The notes under the pieces are model-generated. The model did not search any database, had not been told where the DNA came from, and saw nothing but the letters and a program-made list of their open reading frames with translations. A program made the position numbers and the translations under genes. This document shows positions 46,745 to 55,515 of a stretch of DNA of 64,000 nucleotides, in pieces (position 1 is the first letter of the stretch; each line of letters begins with the position of its first letter). Origin of the DNA: Sporolactobacillus shoreicorticis. Lineage in GTDB: Bacteria > Bacillota > Bacilli > Bacillales > Sporolactobacillaceae. The stretch is from assembly GCF_024125445.1 (NCBI RefSeq), contig NZ_JAMXWM010000011.1, positions 1 to 64,000 of the forward strand, read 5' to 3'.

Positions 46745-47869
46745 TTGAAGCTGTTTCCAAAAGCAACGGGCCCGTATCCTTACCTCTGGTTATTAATTAT
46801 CTTTCCTCAATTCTTTATTATTGTTAGCTATGCGGATCATCGACTAGAACAGGTCATTGGATTGATTGCGGGAATCGGCCTTATCTATATCTTTCGCCAA
46901 ATGTACTGGCTGGAGTATACGGTGCTGCTAATTCATTTTTTATTAGCGATTACCATACTTGCCGCCCTATCAGTCACTTTGAACTCCGAAACCATGCTCT
47001 TTTTTTTAATTGGTTTTGTATTTCTTTTCGGTTATATTGAACGTGTAAGAGATTTGGTAATTGGGATTGTGGGACTTGCCGCAGCTTTTCTGTTTGTGGC
47101 GCAAATTCTTGATGGGAACTTATTAGCCTTTGTTTCTCATGATCAGTTTTTCTTTCTTCTAATAGAAATTGCCATTCCGATCGCTATCTTTAGCCACAAT
47201 CGGACAAGAAATCTACATGATCAGCTTGCTCAGGCAAATGAACAGATTGTCGCCCTTGTTAAGGAACAAGAGCGTGGTCGATTTGCACGTGATCTTCATG
47301 ATACCTTGGGACATACGTTGACAATGATTATCCTTAAAAGCGAACTTGCGTTGCGGCTTATTGAGAAGGATACGAACCGTGCCAAGTCGGAGATTGGAGA
47401 AATCGAACAGATCAGTCGATCGGCTTTGAATCAGACGCGGGAGCTGGTTGCGTCCACTCGTCACCATTCTTTAGCAGAGGAACTGAACGAAACCAAGCAT
47501 TTTCTTGAAACGAAAGGGATTTCAGTGACCATTCATAAACCTGAGACGTGGCCGCAGCTCCGGATTGACGATGAAACGATGCTGAGTCTTGCTTTCCTCG
47601 AAGGAATCACCAACGTGGTCAGGCATAGTAACGCCCGGAAGTGTGCCATTCGTGCGGTGACTGATGACCATAAATTATTTCTTGAGATTAACGATGACGG
47701 GATCGGCATTTGCGGCAAGGATTCAAAAGGAAACGGCCTGCATACGATGCGGGAGCGGATGCGTTTAATTGGAGGTACGGTTACGTTGGACTTACAGACA
47801 AAGGATAAAGGAACACGGCTTTGTTTTTCTCTGCCGTTAAATGAAAAAAAGGTGGGTAAAGAAAAATGA
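46745..47869 (+). CDS. Sensor histidine kinase, DesK/YvfT type
   Basis: 374 residues. Four to five membrane helices (about 10-160) without a large outside domain, a short coiled linker, HisKA_3 with the phospho-His in RFARDLHDTLGHTLTM, and HATPase with N box EGITNVVRHSNA and G box NDDGIG...GNGLHTMRERM. Overlaps the regulator gene by four bases. TTG or adjacent start after GGGAGGG. Architecture resembles DesK and YvfT; no desaturase is nearby, so membrane-fluidity sensing is not implied. Confidence 0.88.
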   Translation: MKLFPKATGPYPYLWLLIIFPQFFIIVSYADHRLEQVIGLIAGIGLIYIFRQMYWLEYTVLLIHFLLAITILAALSVTLNSETMLFFLIGFVFLFGYIERVRDLVIGIVGLAAAFLFVAQILDGNLLAFVSHDQFFFLLIEIAIPIAIFSHNRTRNLHDQLAQANEQIVALVKEQERGRFARDLHDTLGHTLTMIILKSELALRLIEKDTNRAKSEIGEIEQISRSALNQTRELVASTRHHSLAEELNETKHFLETKGISVTIHKPETWPQLRIDDETMLSLAFLEGITNVVRHSNARKCAIRAVTDDHKLFLEINDDGIGICGKDSKGNGLHTMRERMRLIGGTVTLDLQTKDKGTRLCFSLPLNEKKVGKEK

Positions 47870-48468
47870 AAGTGTTGATTGCCGAGGATCAGGGAATGCT
47901 TCGTGGCGCGCTTGCTCAGCTGCTTGAAATGGAGGAAGATGTCGAGATTGTCGGTCAGACAGGAAATGGTCAAGAAGCATTAGAACTCGTTCAACAGCGG
48001 AACCCGGATCTGATCATCGCGGATATCGAAATGCCGGGGATGAGCGGACTCGAAGTTGCCGAGCAGCTTCAGGATGCGGACATGCCATGTAAAACGGTGA
48101 TCGTGACGACTTTTGCACGTCCTGGCTATCTTGAGCGTGCAATGAAGGCCGGGATAGCCGGATACATCTTAAAGGATGAGCCAATTAACGAGCTTATCGC
48201 GCATCTTCGTCTGATTCACAATGGCGGCCATTTTATCAGCCCTGAATTGGCTTCAGCTCTCTACTTTTCCAAAACAAATCCCTTAACAAAACGGGAAGAA
48301 GAGGTTCTGCGCCAAGCATTTTCAGGTTTCGAAACACGCCAGATCGCCAGCAGACTTCATTTATCACATGGAACGGTTCGTAATTATTTATCTACCGCCA
48401 TTCAGAAGATGGATGCGCATTCGAGGCAGGAAGCCGCCAGAAAAGCGGAAGAGAACGGATGGATCTAA
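47866..48468 (+). CDS. NarL/FixJ-type response regulator, DesR/YvfU-like
   Basis: 200 residues: receiver domain with AEDQGMLRGAL and phospho-Asp in LIIADIEMPG, conserved Thr and Lys (VTTFAR, LKDEP), then a LuxR-type HTH (TKREEEVLRQAFSGFETRQIASRLHLSHGTVRNYLS within about 140-180). Coupled to the kinase by ATGA overlap. Likely controls the ABC genes upstream. Ends 17 bases before the second module. Confidence 0.9.
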   Translation: MKVLIAEDQGMLRGALAQLLEMEEDVEIVGQTGNGQEALELVQQRNPDLIIADIEMPGMSGLEVAEQLQDADMPCKTVIVTTFARPGYLERAMKAGIAGYILKDEPINELIAHLRLIHNGGHFISPELASALYFSKTNPLTKREEEVLRQAFSGFETRQIASRLHLSHGTVRNYLSTAIQKMDAHSRQEAARKAEENGWI

Positions 48469-48485
48469 ATGAAAGGTGTGAAAAT

Positions 48486-49160
48486 ATGTTCAAAATCATG
48501 ATCATTGAAGATGATCCGACCATGCGTGAGATGATTGCGGAAGCGTTGGGTAAATGGAAATTTGAATCAGAGTCAGTCCTTGATTTTGAACAAATAAGTG
48601 AGCGTTTCGCTGTTTATCAACCGGAATTAATTTTATTGGACATTAATTTGCCGATATACGACGGTTTTTATTGGTGTCAACGAATTCGTGCCTTATCGAA
48701 GGTACCGATTATTTTTATTTCTTCACGTGATACGGCCATGGACAAAATCATGGCGATGAATATGGGCGGCGATGATTTCATTACCAAACCAATTGATCTG
48801 GATGTATTAACAGCAAAAATTAACGCGCTGCTGCGAAGAACTTATTCGTACAGAACACGCGTTCCTCATGTTTTAGAGTTTCATGGCGCGCTCCTGCAGC
48901 TCACAGCTAATACACTTATGTATCACGATCGGTCAATTGAGTTGACGAAAAATGAATTCAGAATGATGCACACACTTATGAAACATGCAGAATCGATTGT
49001 CTCTCGAGATCAGATCATGCGCGATTTATGGGAAAATGAAAGCTTTGTCGATGACAACACACTGACTGTAAATATGGTGCGATTACGGAGGAAGCTTGAC
49101 ATGCTTGGAATGAAAGACTGGATCAAAACAAAAAAAGGGCAGGGATATCAGCTGCAATGA
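48486..49160 (+). CDS. bceR: OmpR-family response regulator, BceR-like
   Basis: 224 residues from the ATG at 48486 (SD AAAGGTG). Receiver with IIEDDPTMREM, phospho-Asp in LILLDINLPIYDG and KPIDLD, followed by the winged-helix trans-reg-C domain (RSIELTKNEFRMMHTL ... VDDNTLTVNMVRLRRKLD). Paired with the short intramembrane kinase downstream, it matches the BceR/PsdR/GraR group that responds to cell-wall-active peptides. Confidence 0.88.
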   Translation: MFKIMIIEDDPTMREMIAEALGKWKFESESVLDFEQISERFAVYQPELILLDINLPIYDGFYWCQRIRALSKVPIIFISSRDTAMDKIMAMNMGGDDFITKPIDLDVLTAKINALLRRTYSYRTRVPHVLEFHGALLQLTANTLMYHDRSIELTKNEFRMMHTLMKHAESIVSRDQIMRDLWENESFVDDNTLTVNMVRLRRKLDMLGMKDWIKTKKGQGYQLQ

Positions 49161-50200
49161 AAATAATCAGCTATTTATGGGATCAAAGAACATGGCTTAT
49201 TTATTATATAACGTCCTCCGTTTTCCTCACAGTTTTTCTGATCGTCGTTCCATCATTGAGTATGAAACCAGGCGATTTATTTTATCTGCATGCTGTGCTT
49301 TTCTTTTTCTTTATCCTTTTTCTACTCATCGGTTATTGTCGGCGATCACGATATCTTTCGGCACTCATTGATGCGGTCGAATGTTCAGCGAACAATCGGT
49401 TGTTGTCTCTTCCAAGCGCGCAAACACAAGAACAGCAGCTGATTCATCATTTGTTACACAAGATTGATCAGGATCATCACCATTATATAAATCAATTGCA
49501 TGCGGAAATTGAAGAGAATAAGGATTTTATCCTTGCCTGGGTTCATGAAGTGAAAACGCCGATTGCCGCAGGAAAAATGCTACTCGCTGCGAGCTCGGAA
49601 AAAACAAAGGACCAGCTCATCGACAAGTTTGAGGATGAACTTGATGAGATTAGTCGTGATGTGGAGCGTGCTCTCTATTATTCACGAACAGAAAGATTTT
49701 CGAATGATTATTTCATCAGCGAGTACGAGTTAAAGCCGATCATTAGTCAGCTGCTCAAGAAAAACGCCAAGCTGTTCATCGCAAAGAGAATAAAAGTTGA
49801 GATGAACAATTTGCGGATTCAGGTGCTTACGGATAAAAAATGGCTGCTGTTTATCATTGATCAGATTTTCTCCAACGCATTGAAGTATATGAATGTACAG
49901 GGATCCTTGAAAATTACAGGAGAACGAAGAACGAGAAGCAGCGTGCTGATCATCAAGGATAACGGATGCGGCATTGCTCCCGAAGATATTCGGCGTGTTT
50001 TTGAAAAAGGTTTTACGGGATCACTTGGCAGGCAAACGAAGCACGCAACGGGTATAGGGCTTTATCTATCCGACACGCTGATGAAGAAGCTGGGTCACCA
50101 ATTGTCGCTAGCCTCTGTCCCAGGCACTGGGACAACGGTTACACTTGAATTTCCGGATCATGTTGACTATACCGAGATTGGACGCGGTGCGTCATGGTGA
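49157..50200 (+). CDS. bceS: Intramembrane-sensing histidine kinase, BceS-like
   Basis: 347 residues. Two N-terminal helices separated by a very short loop, the hallmark of the intramembrane-sensing kinases, then DHp with phospho-His in LAWVHEVKTPIAAGK and HATPase with DQIFSNALKYM, DNGCGI and GFTGSLGRQTKHATGIGLYLS. Overlaps bceR by ATGA. In this family the stimulus is relayed by the BceAB transporter, which follows. Confidence 0.9.
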   Translation: MKIISYLWDQRTWLIYYITSSVFLTVFLIVVPSLSMKPGDLFYLHAVLFFFFILFLLIGYCRRSRYLSALIDAVECSANNRLLSLPSAQTQEQQLIHHLLHKIDQDHHHYINQLHAEIEENKDFILAWVHEVKTPIAAGKMLLAASSEKTKDQLIDKFEDELDEISRDVERALYYSRTERFSNDYFISEYELKPIISQLLKKNAKLFIAKRIKVEMNNLRIQVLTDKKWLLFIIDQIFSNALKYMNVQGSLKITGERRTRSSVLIIKDNGCGIAPEDIRRVFEKGFTGSLGRQTKHATGIGLYLSDTLMKKLGHQLSLASVPGTGTTVTLEFPDHVDYTEIGRGASW

Positions 50201-50257
50201 CAAAAGTGTAAGGTTTCCGCTTGAACTGTAAGCTAAATCGAGGGAACTCCGGTACAC

Positions 50258-50284
50258 TGTTACTTACACTGTAAGAGAGTAACA
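50258..50284 (+). promoter_or_regulatory. Nested palindrome, candidate BceR operator
   Basis: Outer arms TGTTACT (50258-50264) and AGTAACA (50278-50284) enclose CTTACA-C-TGTAAG (50263-50275). Dyad halves of the TTACA/TGTAA kind are reported for BceR-type regulators. It lies about 30 bases before the SD of bceA, separating the kinase from the transporter genes, the usual place of the inducible promoter in such loci. Confidence 0.6.
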
Positions 50285-50310
50285 GACAAACGGTAAAGGG
50301 GTTTATAATC

Positions 50311-51072
50311 ATGCTGCTGAATGCGAAGGGACTGCAGAAAGTTTATGGACGGAAAGGACAAATGTATACGGCGATTCGAGCGATTGATCTGTCTATTGAT
50401 CGAGGTGAGTTCGTCGGCGTCATGGGACCCTCCGGATCCGGCAAAACGACGCTGCTGAATATCATGTCGACGATTGATCAGCCATCAGGAGGAACGGTTG
50501 AAATGAATGGACAGAATATTGGCGCAATGAACGAGAAAGAATTGACAATGTTCAGGCGGAATCATTTAGGATTCATCTTTCAGGACTACAATCTGCTTGA
50601 TACGTTAACCATTGAAGAAAATATTGCACTGCCACTGACACTTTCAAAGGTTGATGTGCATGAAATTGAGCAAAGAGTGCATCAGACAGCAGAAATTCTG
50701 GGACTGGACGAACTGCTGAACAAATATCCTTACGAAGCTTCGGGAGGTCAGCAGCAGCGTACAGCCGTCGCACGTGCAATCATAGTAAAACCGGATTTGA
50801 TTTTTGCTGATGAGCCCACCGGGGCGCTTGATTCGAAATCTGCTACGACGCTGCTGCAAATGCTGACACGACTTAATGAAGAAGAGACGGCCACTTTATT
50901 AATGGTGACACATGATGCGTTTTCCGCGAGCTACTGCCATCGGATCTTGTTTTTAAAAGATGGGGAAATCTTTACTCAACTTGACCGTGGGCGCCAGTCT
51001 CGAAAAGAATTTTTTCAGAAAATTCTCGATGTACTTTCAGCCATAGGAGGTGAGGCAAGTGACCTTTTTTAA
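50311..51072 (+). CDS. bceA: Bce-type ABC transporter ATPase
   Basis: 253 residues of the MacB/LolD-like ATPase class. Walker A GPSGSGKTT, Q-loop FIFQDYNLLDTLT, signature ASGGQQQRTAVARA, Walker B LIFADEPTGALD and VTHDAFSASYCHRILFLKDG, all as in BceA. SD AAAGGGG. Overlaps bceB. Provides ATP hydrolysis for target protection against bacitracin- or lantibiotic-like peptides and for signalling to BceS. Confidence 0.92.
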   Translation: MLLNAKGLQKVYGRKGQMYTAIRAIDLSIDRGEFVGVMGPSGSGKTTLLNIMSTIDQPSGGTVEMNGQNIGAMNEKELTMFRRNHLGFIFQDYNLLDTLTIEENIALPLTLSKVDVHEIEQRVHQTAEILGLDELLNKYPYEASGGQQQRTAVARAIIVKPDLIFADEPTGALDSKSATTLLQMLTRLNEEETATLLMVTHDAFSASYCHRILFLKDGEIFTQLDRGRQSRKEFFQKILDVLSAIGGEASDLF

Positions 51073-53023
51073 GCTTGCCCGCCGAAACATGACGCGAAAC
51101 TTCTTTCATTATTTTCTCTATTTCGGATCAATGATCTTCAGCGTTCTGATCTTCTTTACCTTTGTATCCATCCAATACAACGACAAGACACAGGCAGCCG
51201 TCTCAGACTATGTGAAAATCAGCACCGTGTTTCAGCTGGCCTCGATTGTTCTGTTTATTTTTGTTGCCTTATTCATAGGTTATTCCAACAGTTTTTTTAT
51301 AAGGAGTCGTAAGAGAGAAATCGGTCTCTATACGCTTATGGGTCTGCAAAAAAAACAAATCGCACGGATGTTCTTTTGTGAAAATTTATTTCTCGGGTTG
51401 CTGTCACTTGTTGTTGGTATTTTTATCGGAATGCTGCTCTCTAAATTTTTCATCATGGTTCTGATGAAGCTGTTGGATAGTGCTGTGACCGTTCCTTTTT
51501 CGATTTCATTACTAGCTGTTCTTGAAACCGTGATCGTTTTTCTCGTCATTATTGCCATAGCATCGCTTTATGGCTACCGTTTAATTTATCACATTCAGCT
51601 TGTTGCCTTATTTCATGATGAGAAGAAAAAGGAACGCATTCCTAAAGTGCCGGTCATCCAAGCGGCAGCGTCATTGCTGTTTATCGGTGTGGGTTATTGG
51701 GTTGTGCTTCTGGGCCCGAATTCAGTCATTTGGAAAAATCTTGGGTTTTCTAAAGGAGCTTTTTTAATTTTACTCTGTGTCATCATAGGCACAATTTTGA
51801 TGATTCGTTTCCTGACAGCTTTTTTTATTAATAATATGAAGAAACGTAAACGCATTTACTATAAAGGTACCAATATTATCGGCATTTCACAGCTCTCTTA
51901 TCGAATTAGAGCGAACGCACGAATATTGATCGTGATTGCAATAATGAGTTCGGTGACTTTAGTTTCTGTAGGAGCGAGTTACAGCTTCTATTACATGGTT
52001 GGCGAATGGGCAAAGAATAGTTTTCCCCATACTTATGAATATCTCATACCTGCGGAGTATCAGAAAAGCGCAGAAAGTTTACTGAGGGATACGTTGCGTT
52101 CGGAAGGTAAACGGCATAAGATAACGTCTCGCGCGTCCGTTCCGGCACTCCAGTTAGAAGTTGAGCTATTGGAGCTGGATGGTGGGGCGGCTGAGTTTTA
52201 TGTGATTTCCAATTCCTCTTATAATGAATTGGCTGCCCGTTATGAAAAAAATGATCGGATACAGCTTAACGAAAATGAGGCGATAATGCTGGCCAAATTC
52301 TATAAGAAAGAATTTAACAGAAGCTACATGGGACACAATGGCAAGCTGGCATCCATTGAAAGCTACGGAAAACGGGGAAAGGGAACAACGGTGCATTATA
52401 TCGGATACAAAAGGGTGAATTTTTCGTGCTCAGACACTGTTGTCGTTAGTGACACACTGTTTAAGAAACTGTCAAAGACGAGTAATCCATTGATGCTGGA
52501 GCAAATCGATGTCTCTGATCAGGAGCATTTAGGAAAATCGGATGACCAATTTAAAAATGCCATGACTCATTTGGAAAAAAATATCAAGGGAAAGAATGGG
52601 TACTATGACGCCGGTGTATTTAGCTTTTACGGTATTTACCATGATCTTGTCGTTGCATATGGATTAATGATGTTTCTCGGCGCCTTTTTAGGGCTCGTTT
52701 TCTTATTTGCCACCGGCAGCATTATTTATTTTAAACAGCTGAACGGAGCAGCACAGGAAAAAACGCAGTACACTATTTTAAGAAAAATCGGTTTGACAAA
52801 CATGGAAATAAGAGGAACGATTGCAAAACAGATCGGATTTATTTTTGCCTTGCCGTTTGTCGTCGGGGTCGCACACAGTTCGGTTGCTTTACTTGCTCTA
52901 TCTAGAATGATTGAATCAAATTTAATCGTACCGGTTGTGATCTGTATGGGGATCTATGCCTTCATTTATTTTATATACTATCTCTACACAGTGCGTGCGT
53001 ATTCAAAAATGGTGGAATCTTAA
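51059..53023 (+). CDS. bceB: Bce-type ABC transporter permease
   Basis: 654 residues from a GTG at 51059, nine bases after AGGAGG; a GTG at 51050 abuts that site. N-terminal FKLARRNMTRNFFHYFLYF, ten predicted helices in a 4 + 2 + 4 style arrangement with FtsX-like parts, and a large extracellular domain of about 200 residues (about 315-525) between the seventh and eighth helices, where peptide specificity resides in the family. Inducing peptide unknown. Confidence 0.9.
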   Translation: MTFFKLARRNMTRNFFHYFLYFGSMIFSVLIFFTFVSIQYNDKTQAAVSDYVKISTVFQLASIVLFIFVALFIGYSNSFFIRSRKREIGLYTLMGLQKKQIARMFFCENLFLGLLSLVVGIFIGMLLSKFFIMVLMKLLDSAVTVPFSISLLAVLETVIVFLVIIAIASLYGYRLIYHIQLVALFHDEKKKERIPKVPVIQAAASLLFIGVGYWVVLLGPNSVIWKNLGFSKGAFLILLCVIIGTILMIRFLTAFFINNMKKRKRIYYKGTNIIGISQLSYRIRANARILIVIAIMSSVTLVSVGASYSFYYMVGEWAKNSFPHTYEYLIPAEYQKSAESLLRDTLRSEGKRHKITSRASVPALQLEVELLELDGGAAEFYVISNSSYNELAARYEKNDRIQLNENEAIMLAKFYKKEFNRSYMGHNGKLASIESYGKRGKGTTVHYIGYKRVNFSCSDTVVVSDTLFKKLSKTSNPLMLEQIDVSDQEHLGKSDDQFKNAMTHLEKNIKGKNGYYDAGVFSFYGIYHDLVVAYGLMMFLGAFLGLVFLFATGSIIYFKQLNGAAQEKTQYTILRKIGLTNMEIRGTIAKQIGFIFALPFVVGVAHSSVALLALSRMIESNLIVPVVICMGIYAFIYFIYYLYTVRAYSKMVES

Positions 53024-53055
53024 AGTAATGTCCGAAAAAGGTGGCGAACTCAAAT

Positions 53056-53151
53056 TTCGACATGCCAGCGAAATAAAGGTGTTGTCTTTAATTTCTTTTG
53101 TCTGCTAGGCACTTCTCGATCCGAATGAAATACATCTGAATTTTTGTCGAA
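53056..53151. promoter_or_regulatory. Two Spo0A-box-like sites upstream of the micro-gene
   Basis: TTCGACA at 53056-53062 (reverse orientation) and TGTCGAA at 53145-53151 within TTTTTGTCGAAAAATG. The 0A box is TGTCGAA. Both precede the 19-residue peptide gene. The 7-mer is expected several times by chance in a window this size, so only the extended second copy carries weight. Confidence 0.35.
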
Positions 53152-53221
53152 AAATGTGCAAAGGCCGTTTCAGAAGTGGACATGACCGAATAGGATATAG
53201 AAAAATAGAGGAGGATGCAGT

Positions 53222-53281
53222 ATGTTTATTCTCATCGTTGTCATGTTTATTCTCCTTGTCATCGTTGGTCTTTTCTATTAA
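53222..53281 (+). CDS. 19-residue hydrophobic peptide, short YjcZ-like
   Basis: ATG at 53222 is preceded by AGAGGAGG at eight bases. The product is MFILIVVMFILLVIVGLFY, a single membrane helix nearly identical in pattern to the C-terminal helix of the YjcZ-type protein at 27111-27296 (FALIVVLFILLIIVG). Bacillales encode several such tiny sporulation peptides, often missed in annotation. A terminator follows. Confidence 0.72.
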   Translation: MFILIVVMFILLVIVGLFY

Positions 53282-53301
53282 ATAAGGAGAGATTTAACGA
53301 T

Positions 53302-53342
53302 TAGCCGGTGTTCATTTAAAAGTGAAATTCTGGCTTTTTTTT
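53302..53342 (+). terminator. Terminator of the micro-gene
   Basis: AGCC...TTCA / TGAA...GGCT interrupted stem, then eight T. Confidence 0.65.
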
Positions 53343-53507
53343 ATGCCGGTTTTCTAACAGAGCAGCGACAAAACGTTGTTAATAAATTTTTTGTGAACAG
53401 CTTCTTCCAAACTAGTGTTCAGTCGACAAAAAAACCCCGTTCAGAATTTACGCGAAATGTGTGACAATAAAGGTATCCTATTAAAGCGAAAGGGAGTGCC
53501 AGCTGCT

Positions 53508-53774
53508 ATGCCAAACATCGTTTCTTTCAAATTTAATCCAACAGAACTAAAACTGAATAAATTTATTGACTTCTATGGTTACTGTACACAATGGAATCAA
53601 AATATTTATGTGTATGGGAAAAATGAAGCGCAAAAGGTTCATCGCCTGTCTGAGCTTCTCTCCTTTATTTTATTTTCACATGATCATGAATGTCTGATTG
53701 TTATTGAAGGCAGCGGAATCAATGAAACAAGGGACTATATCTCAAAGCATTTATCTGGTGTTCAGACTGCGTGA
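53508..53774 (+). CDS. HPr-like protein lacking the phosphorylatable histidine
   Basis: 88 residues from the ATG at 53508, the length of HPr. The pattern KFIDFYGYCTQWNQNIYVY, then KVHRLSELLSFILFS and HECLIVIEGSGINETRDYISKHL follows the HPr strand-helix order, including the A/G-x-G-x-xE near the end. At the HPr His15 site the sequence reads FNPTELKLN with no His, and the Ser46 equivalent is not clear either. It could be a regulatory relative like Crh or YfkA-neighbour proteins. SD AAAGGGAG is distant, about 12 bases; a GTG at 53496 is possible. Confidence 0.6.
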   Translation: MPNIVSFKFNPTELKLNKFIDFYGYCTQWNQNIYVYGKNEAQKVHRLSELLSFILFSHDHECLIVIEGSGINETRDYISKHLSGVQTA

Positions 53775-53888
53775 GTAAGGCCGCCCCAACAGAAGATGAT
53801 CCAATGAAAATGTGACAAATTGGTGAAATAACTTTTCAATATGGTATAGTATGAGAGTATAAATTCATATTGAAAGGCTAGGAGTTGC

Positions 53889-55019
53889 ATGACGACAATT
53901 GAACAGATAAGAACAGCACCAGTCAGTCCTGAAAATGATCCGTGGGAAGCTTACTTTGATATGGAGCATTATGGACACTTAAAGCTGACGAATGTCGAGT
54001 TTACCACGACGACGCTCTGCAACATGCGATGTGAGCATTGCGCGGTGGGATATACATTACAGAAACGTGATCCGGATGCACTTCCATTAGATTTGATTTT
54101 CAAACGGCTTGACGAAGCGAATGATCTTCACGCGTTAAGTATTACAGGCGGTGAACCGATGCTGTCACTTAAGTCGGTGAAGGAGTATGTGGTGCCCATC
54201 TTAAAGTATGCGCATGAGCGCGGCTTGAGAACTCAGATCAATTCGAATTTGACACTTGATCTTGCGCGTTATGAATGGATTATCCCCTATCTTGATGTAC
54301 TGCATATTTCCTTTAATTATGGGGGTTTTGAGGATTATTCCAACATCGGGTTTGCGGTGATGGAGAAGAAGCCGAAAATAGAAGCACAAGAGCTGTTTTT
54401 TGATCGCATGATTGAGAATGCGCGAGAATTGACCGCGCGCGGAGTGATTGTTTCAGCAGAAACGATGATTAATAAACGAACTCTGCCGCATCTTGAACGT
54501 ATTCACGAACAGGTTGTAGCAATGGGGTGCCAGCGCCATGAGGTACACCCGATGTATCCAAGCGATTTTGCGAGCAGCCTCCAGATTGCCTCACTTGATG
54601 AAATCCGAGCTGGAATTCACCGTTTGCTTGATTGCCGTAATCAGAATGTCTGGATGCTGTTTGGAACTCTGCCTTTTTACCCATGCAATAAAAATGAGAA
54701 AGATCTCCTACTACTGGAACGTTTGTATCATGAGAAAAATGTAACGGTTCGTAATGATCCGGATGGACGGTCTCGTCTCAATGTCAATATTTTCAATGGC
54801 AATATTATTGTCACTGACTTTGCCGATGCACCGGCGTTGGGCAATATTAAATCAACAATGTTGGAGGATGCCTACCAGCATTGGCTGACAACACCTCTTG
54901 CCAAGTCGTTGAATTGTCATTGTCCGGCAGTAAAATGCCTTGGGCCAAATGTGCTTGTGAAAAATACTTATTATAAAGACGTTGATTTTATGCAGCGAAA
55001 GGCGCTTATCACGCGATGA
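53889..55019 (+). CDS. yfkAB: Radical SAM/CxCxxxxC protein YfkAB
   Basis: 376 residues as one continuous protein. The [4Fe-4S]-SAM cysteine motif TTTLCNMRCEHC (CxxxCxxC, about 40) and a GGEPML motif mark a radical SAM fold; the C-terminus has a second cysteine cluster CHCPAVKCLGPN. In B. subtilis 168 the gene was first annotated as yfkA and yfkB. Reaction unknown. SD GGAG. Monocistronic with a strong terminator. Confidence 0.9.
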   Translation: MTTIEQIRTAPVSPENDPWEAYFDMEHYGHLKLTNVEFTTTTLCNMRCEHCAVGYTLQKRDPDALPLDLIFKRLDEANDLHALSITGGEPMLSLKSVKEYVVPILKYAHERGLRTQINSNLTLDLARYEWIIPYLDVLHISFNYGGFEDYSNIGFAVMEKKPKIEAQELFFDRMIENARELTARGVIVSAETMINKRTLPHLERIHEQVVAMGCQRHEVHPMYPSDFASSLQIASLDEIRAGIHRLLDCRNQNVWMLFGTLPFYPCNKNEKDLLLLERLYHEKNVTVRNDPDGRSRLNVNIFNGNIIVTDFADAPALGNIKSTMLEDAYQHWLTTPLAKSLNCHCPAVKCLGPNVLVKNTYYKDVDFMQRKALITR

Positions 55020-55039
55020 TTTACAGTTGCTCACAAATA

Positions 55040-55081
55040 AAAAAGGTTCTTTGCATGTTTCGTATGCAACGAACCTTTTTG
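55040..55081. terminator. Bidirectional terminator, yfkAB / TetR remnant
   Basis: AAAAAGGTTC...TGCAT / ATGCA...GAACCTTTTT, long imperfect stem with A and T runs. Confidence 0.88.
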
Positions 55082-55083
55082 CT

Positions 55084-55515
55084 TTATTGAATACCCAATA
55101 CCGCTCTGAGATAGAGACTGAGTGAATTGATTTGAGAAGCGGCGCCAATTGTTTTGTGCCCGAGCAGTGCTGATTCCAGTGCAATTCCATCTGTTGTGTT
55201 AATGAAAAAACGAGTAATTGCTTCGATGGGCTGCTGTGGATTAAACTCACCGCGACGAACGCCTTCTTTAAAGAGGCGAGAGAATATCGTTTGCCCTTTC
55301 AAGTAACGATTCTTTAAATATTCTTTTCGTTCTTCATTGCGCCATCCGGTGACAAAGTATTCATAGACAGCTATAGAAAAAGGGGTACCGGCCTCATGTG
55401 TTAATGCGTCTAAATAATCTTGAACCGCATCCCACATGCTCGCGTGTTTCTTGATGAGTGAGTTGACAAAATTCTCAAATTCTATGTTGCTTTCTTCCAA
55501 TAATGCGCGCATCAT
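55084..55515 (-). pseudogene. TetR-family regulator lacking its DNA-binding domain
   Basis: The 143-residue frame encodes a TetR C-terminal ligand-binding domain (AVQDYLDALTHEAGTPFSIAVYEYF ... FKEGVRRGEFNP ... FINTTDGIALESALLG). The preceding in-frame bases still read IYHLTEAMMRALLEE, like the end of a TetR HTH (YYHF-S-EEL), but a stop codon stands two codons before that and no helix-turn-helix can be read in any frame upstream. N-terminally truncated pseudogene is most likely. Confidence 0.7.
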
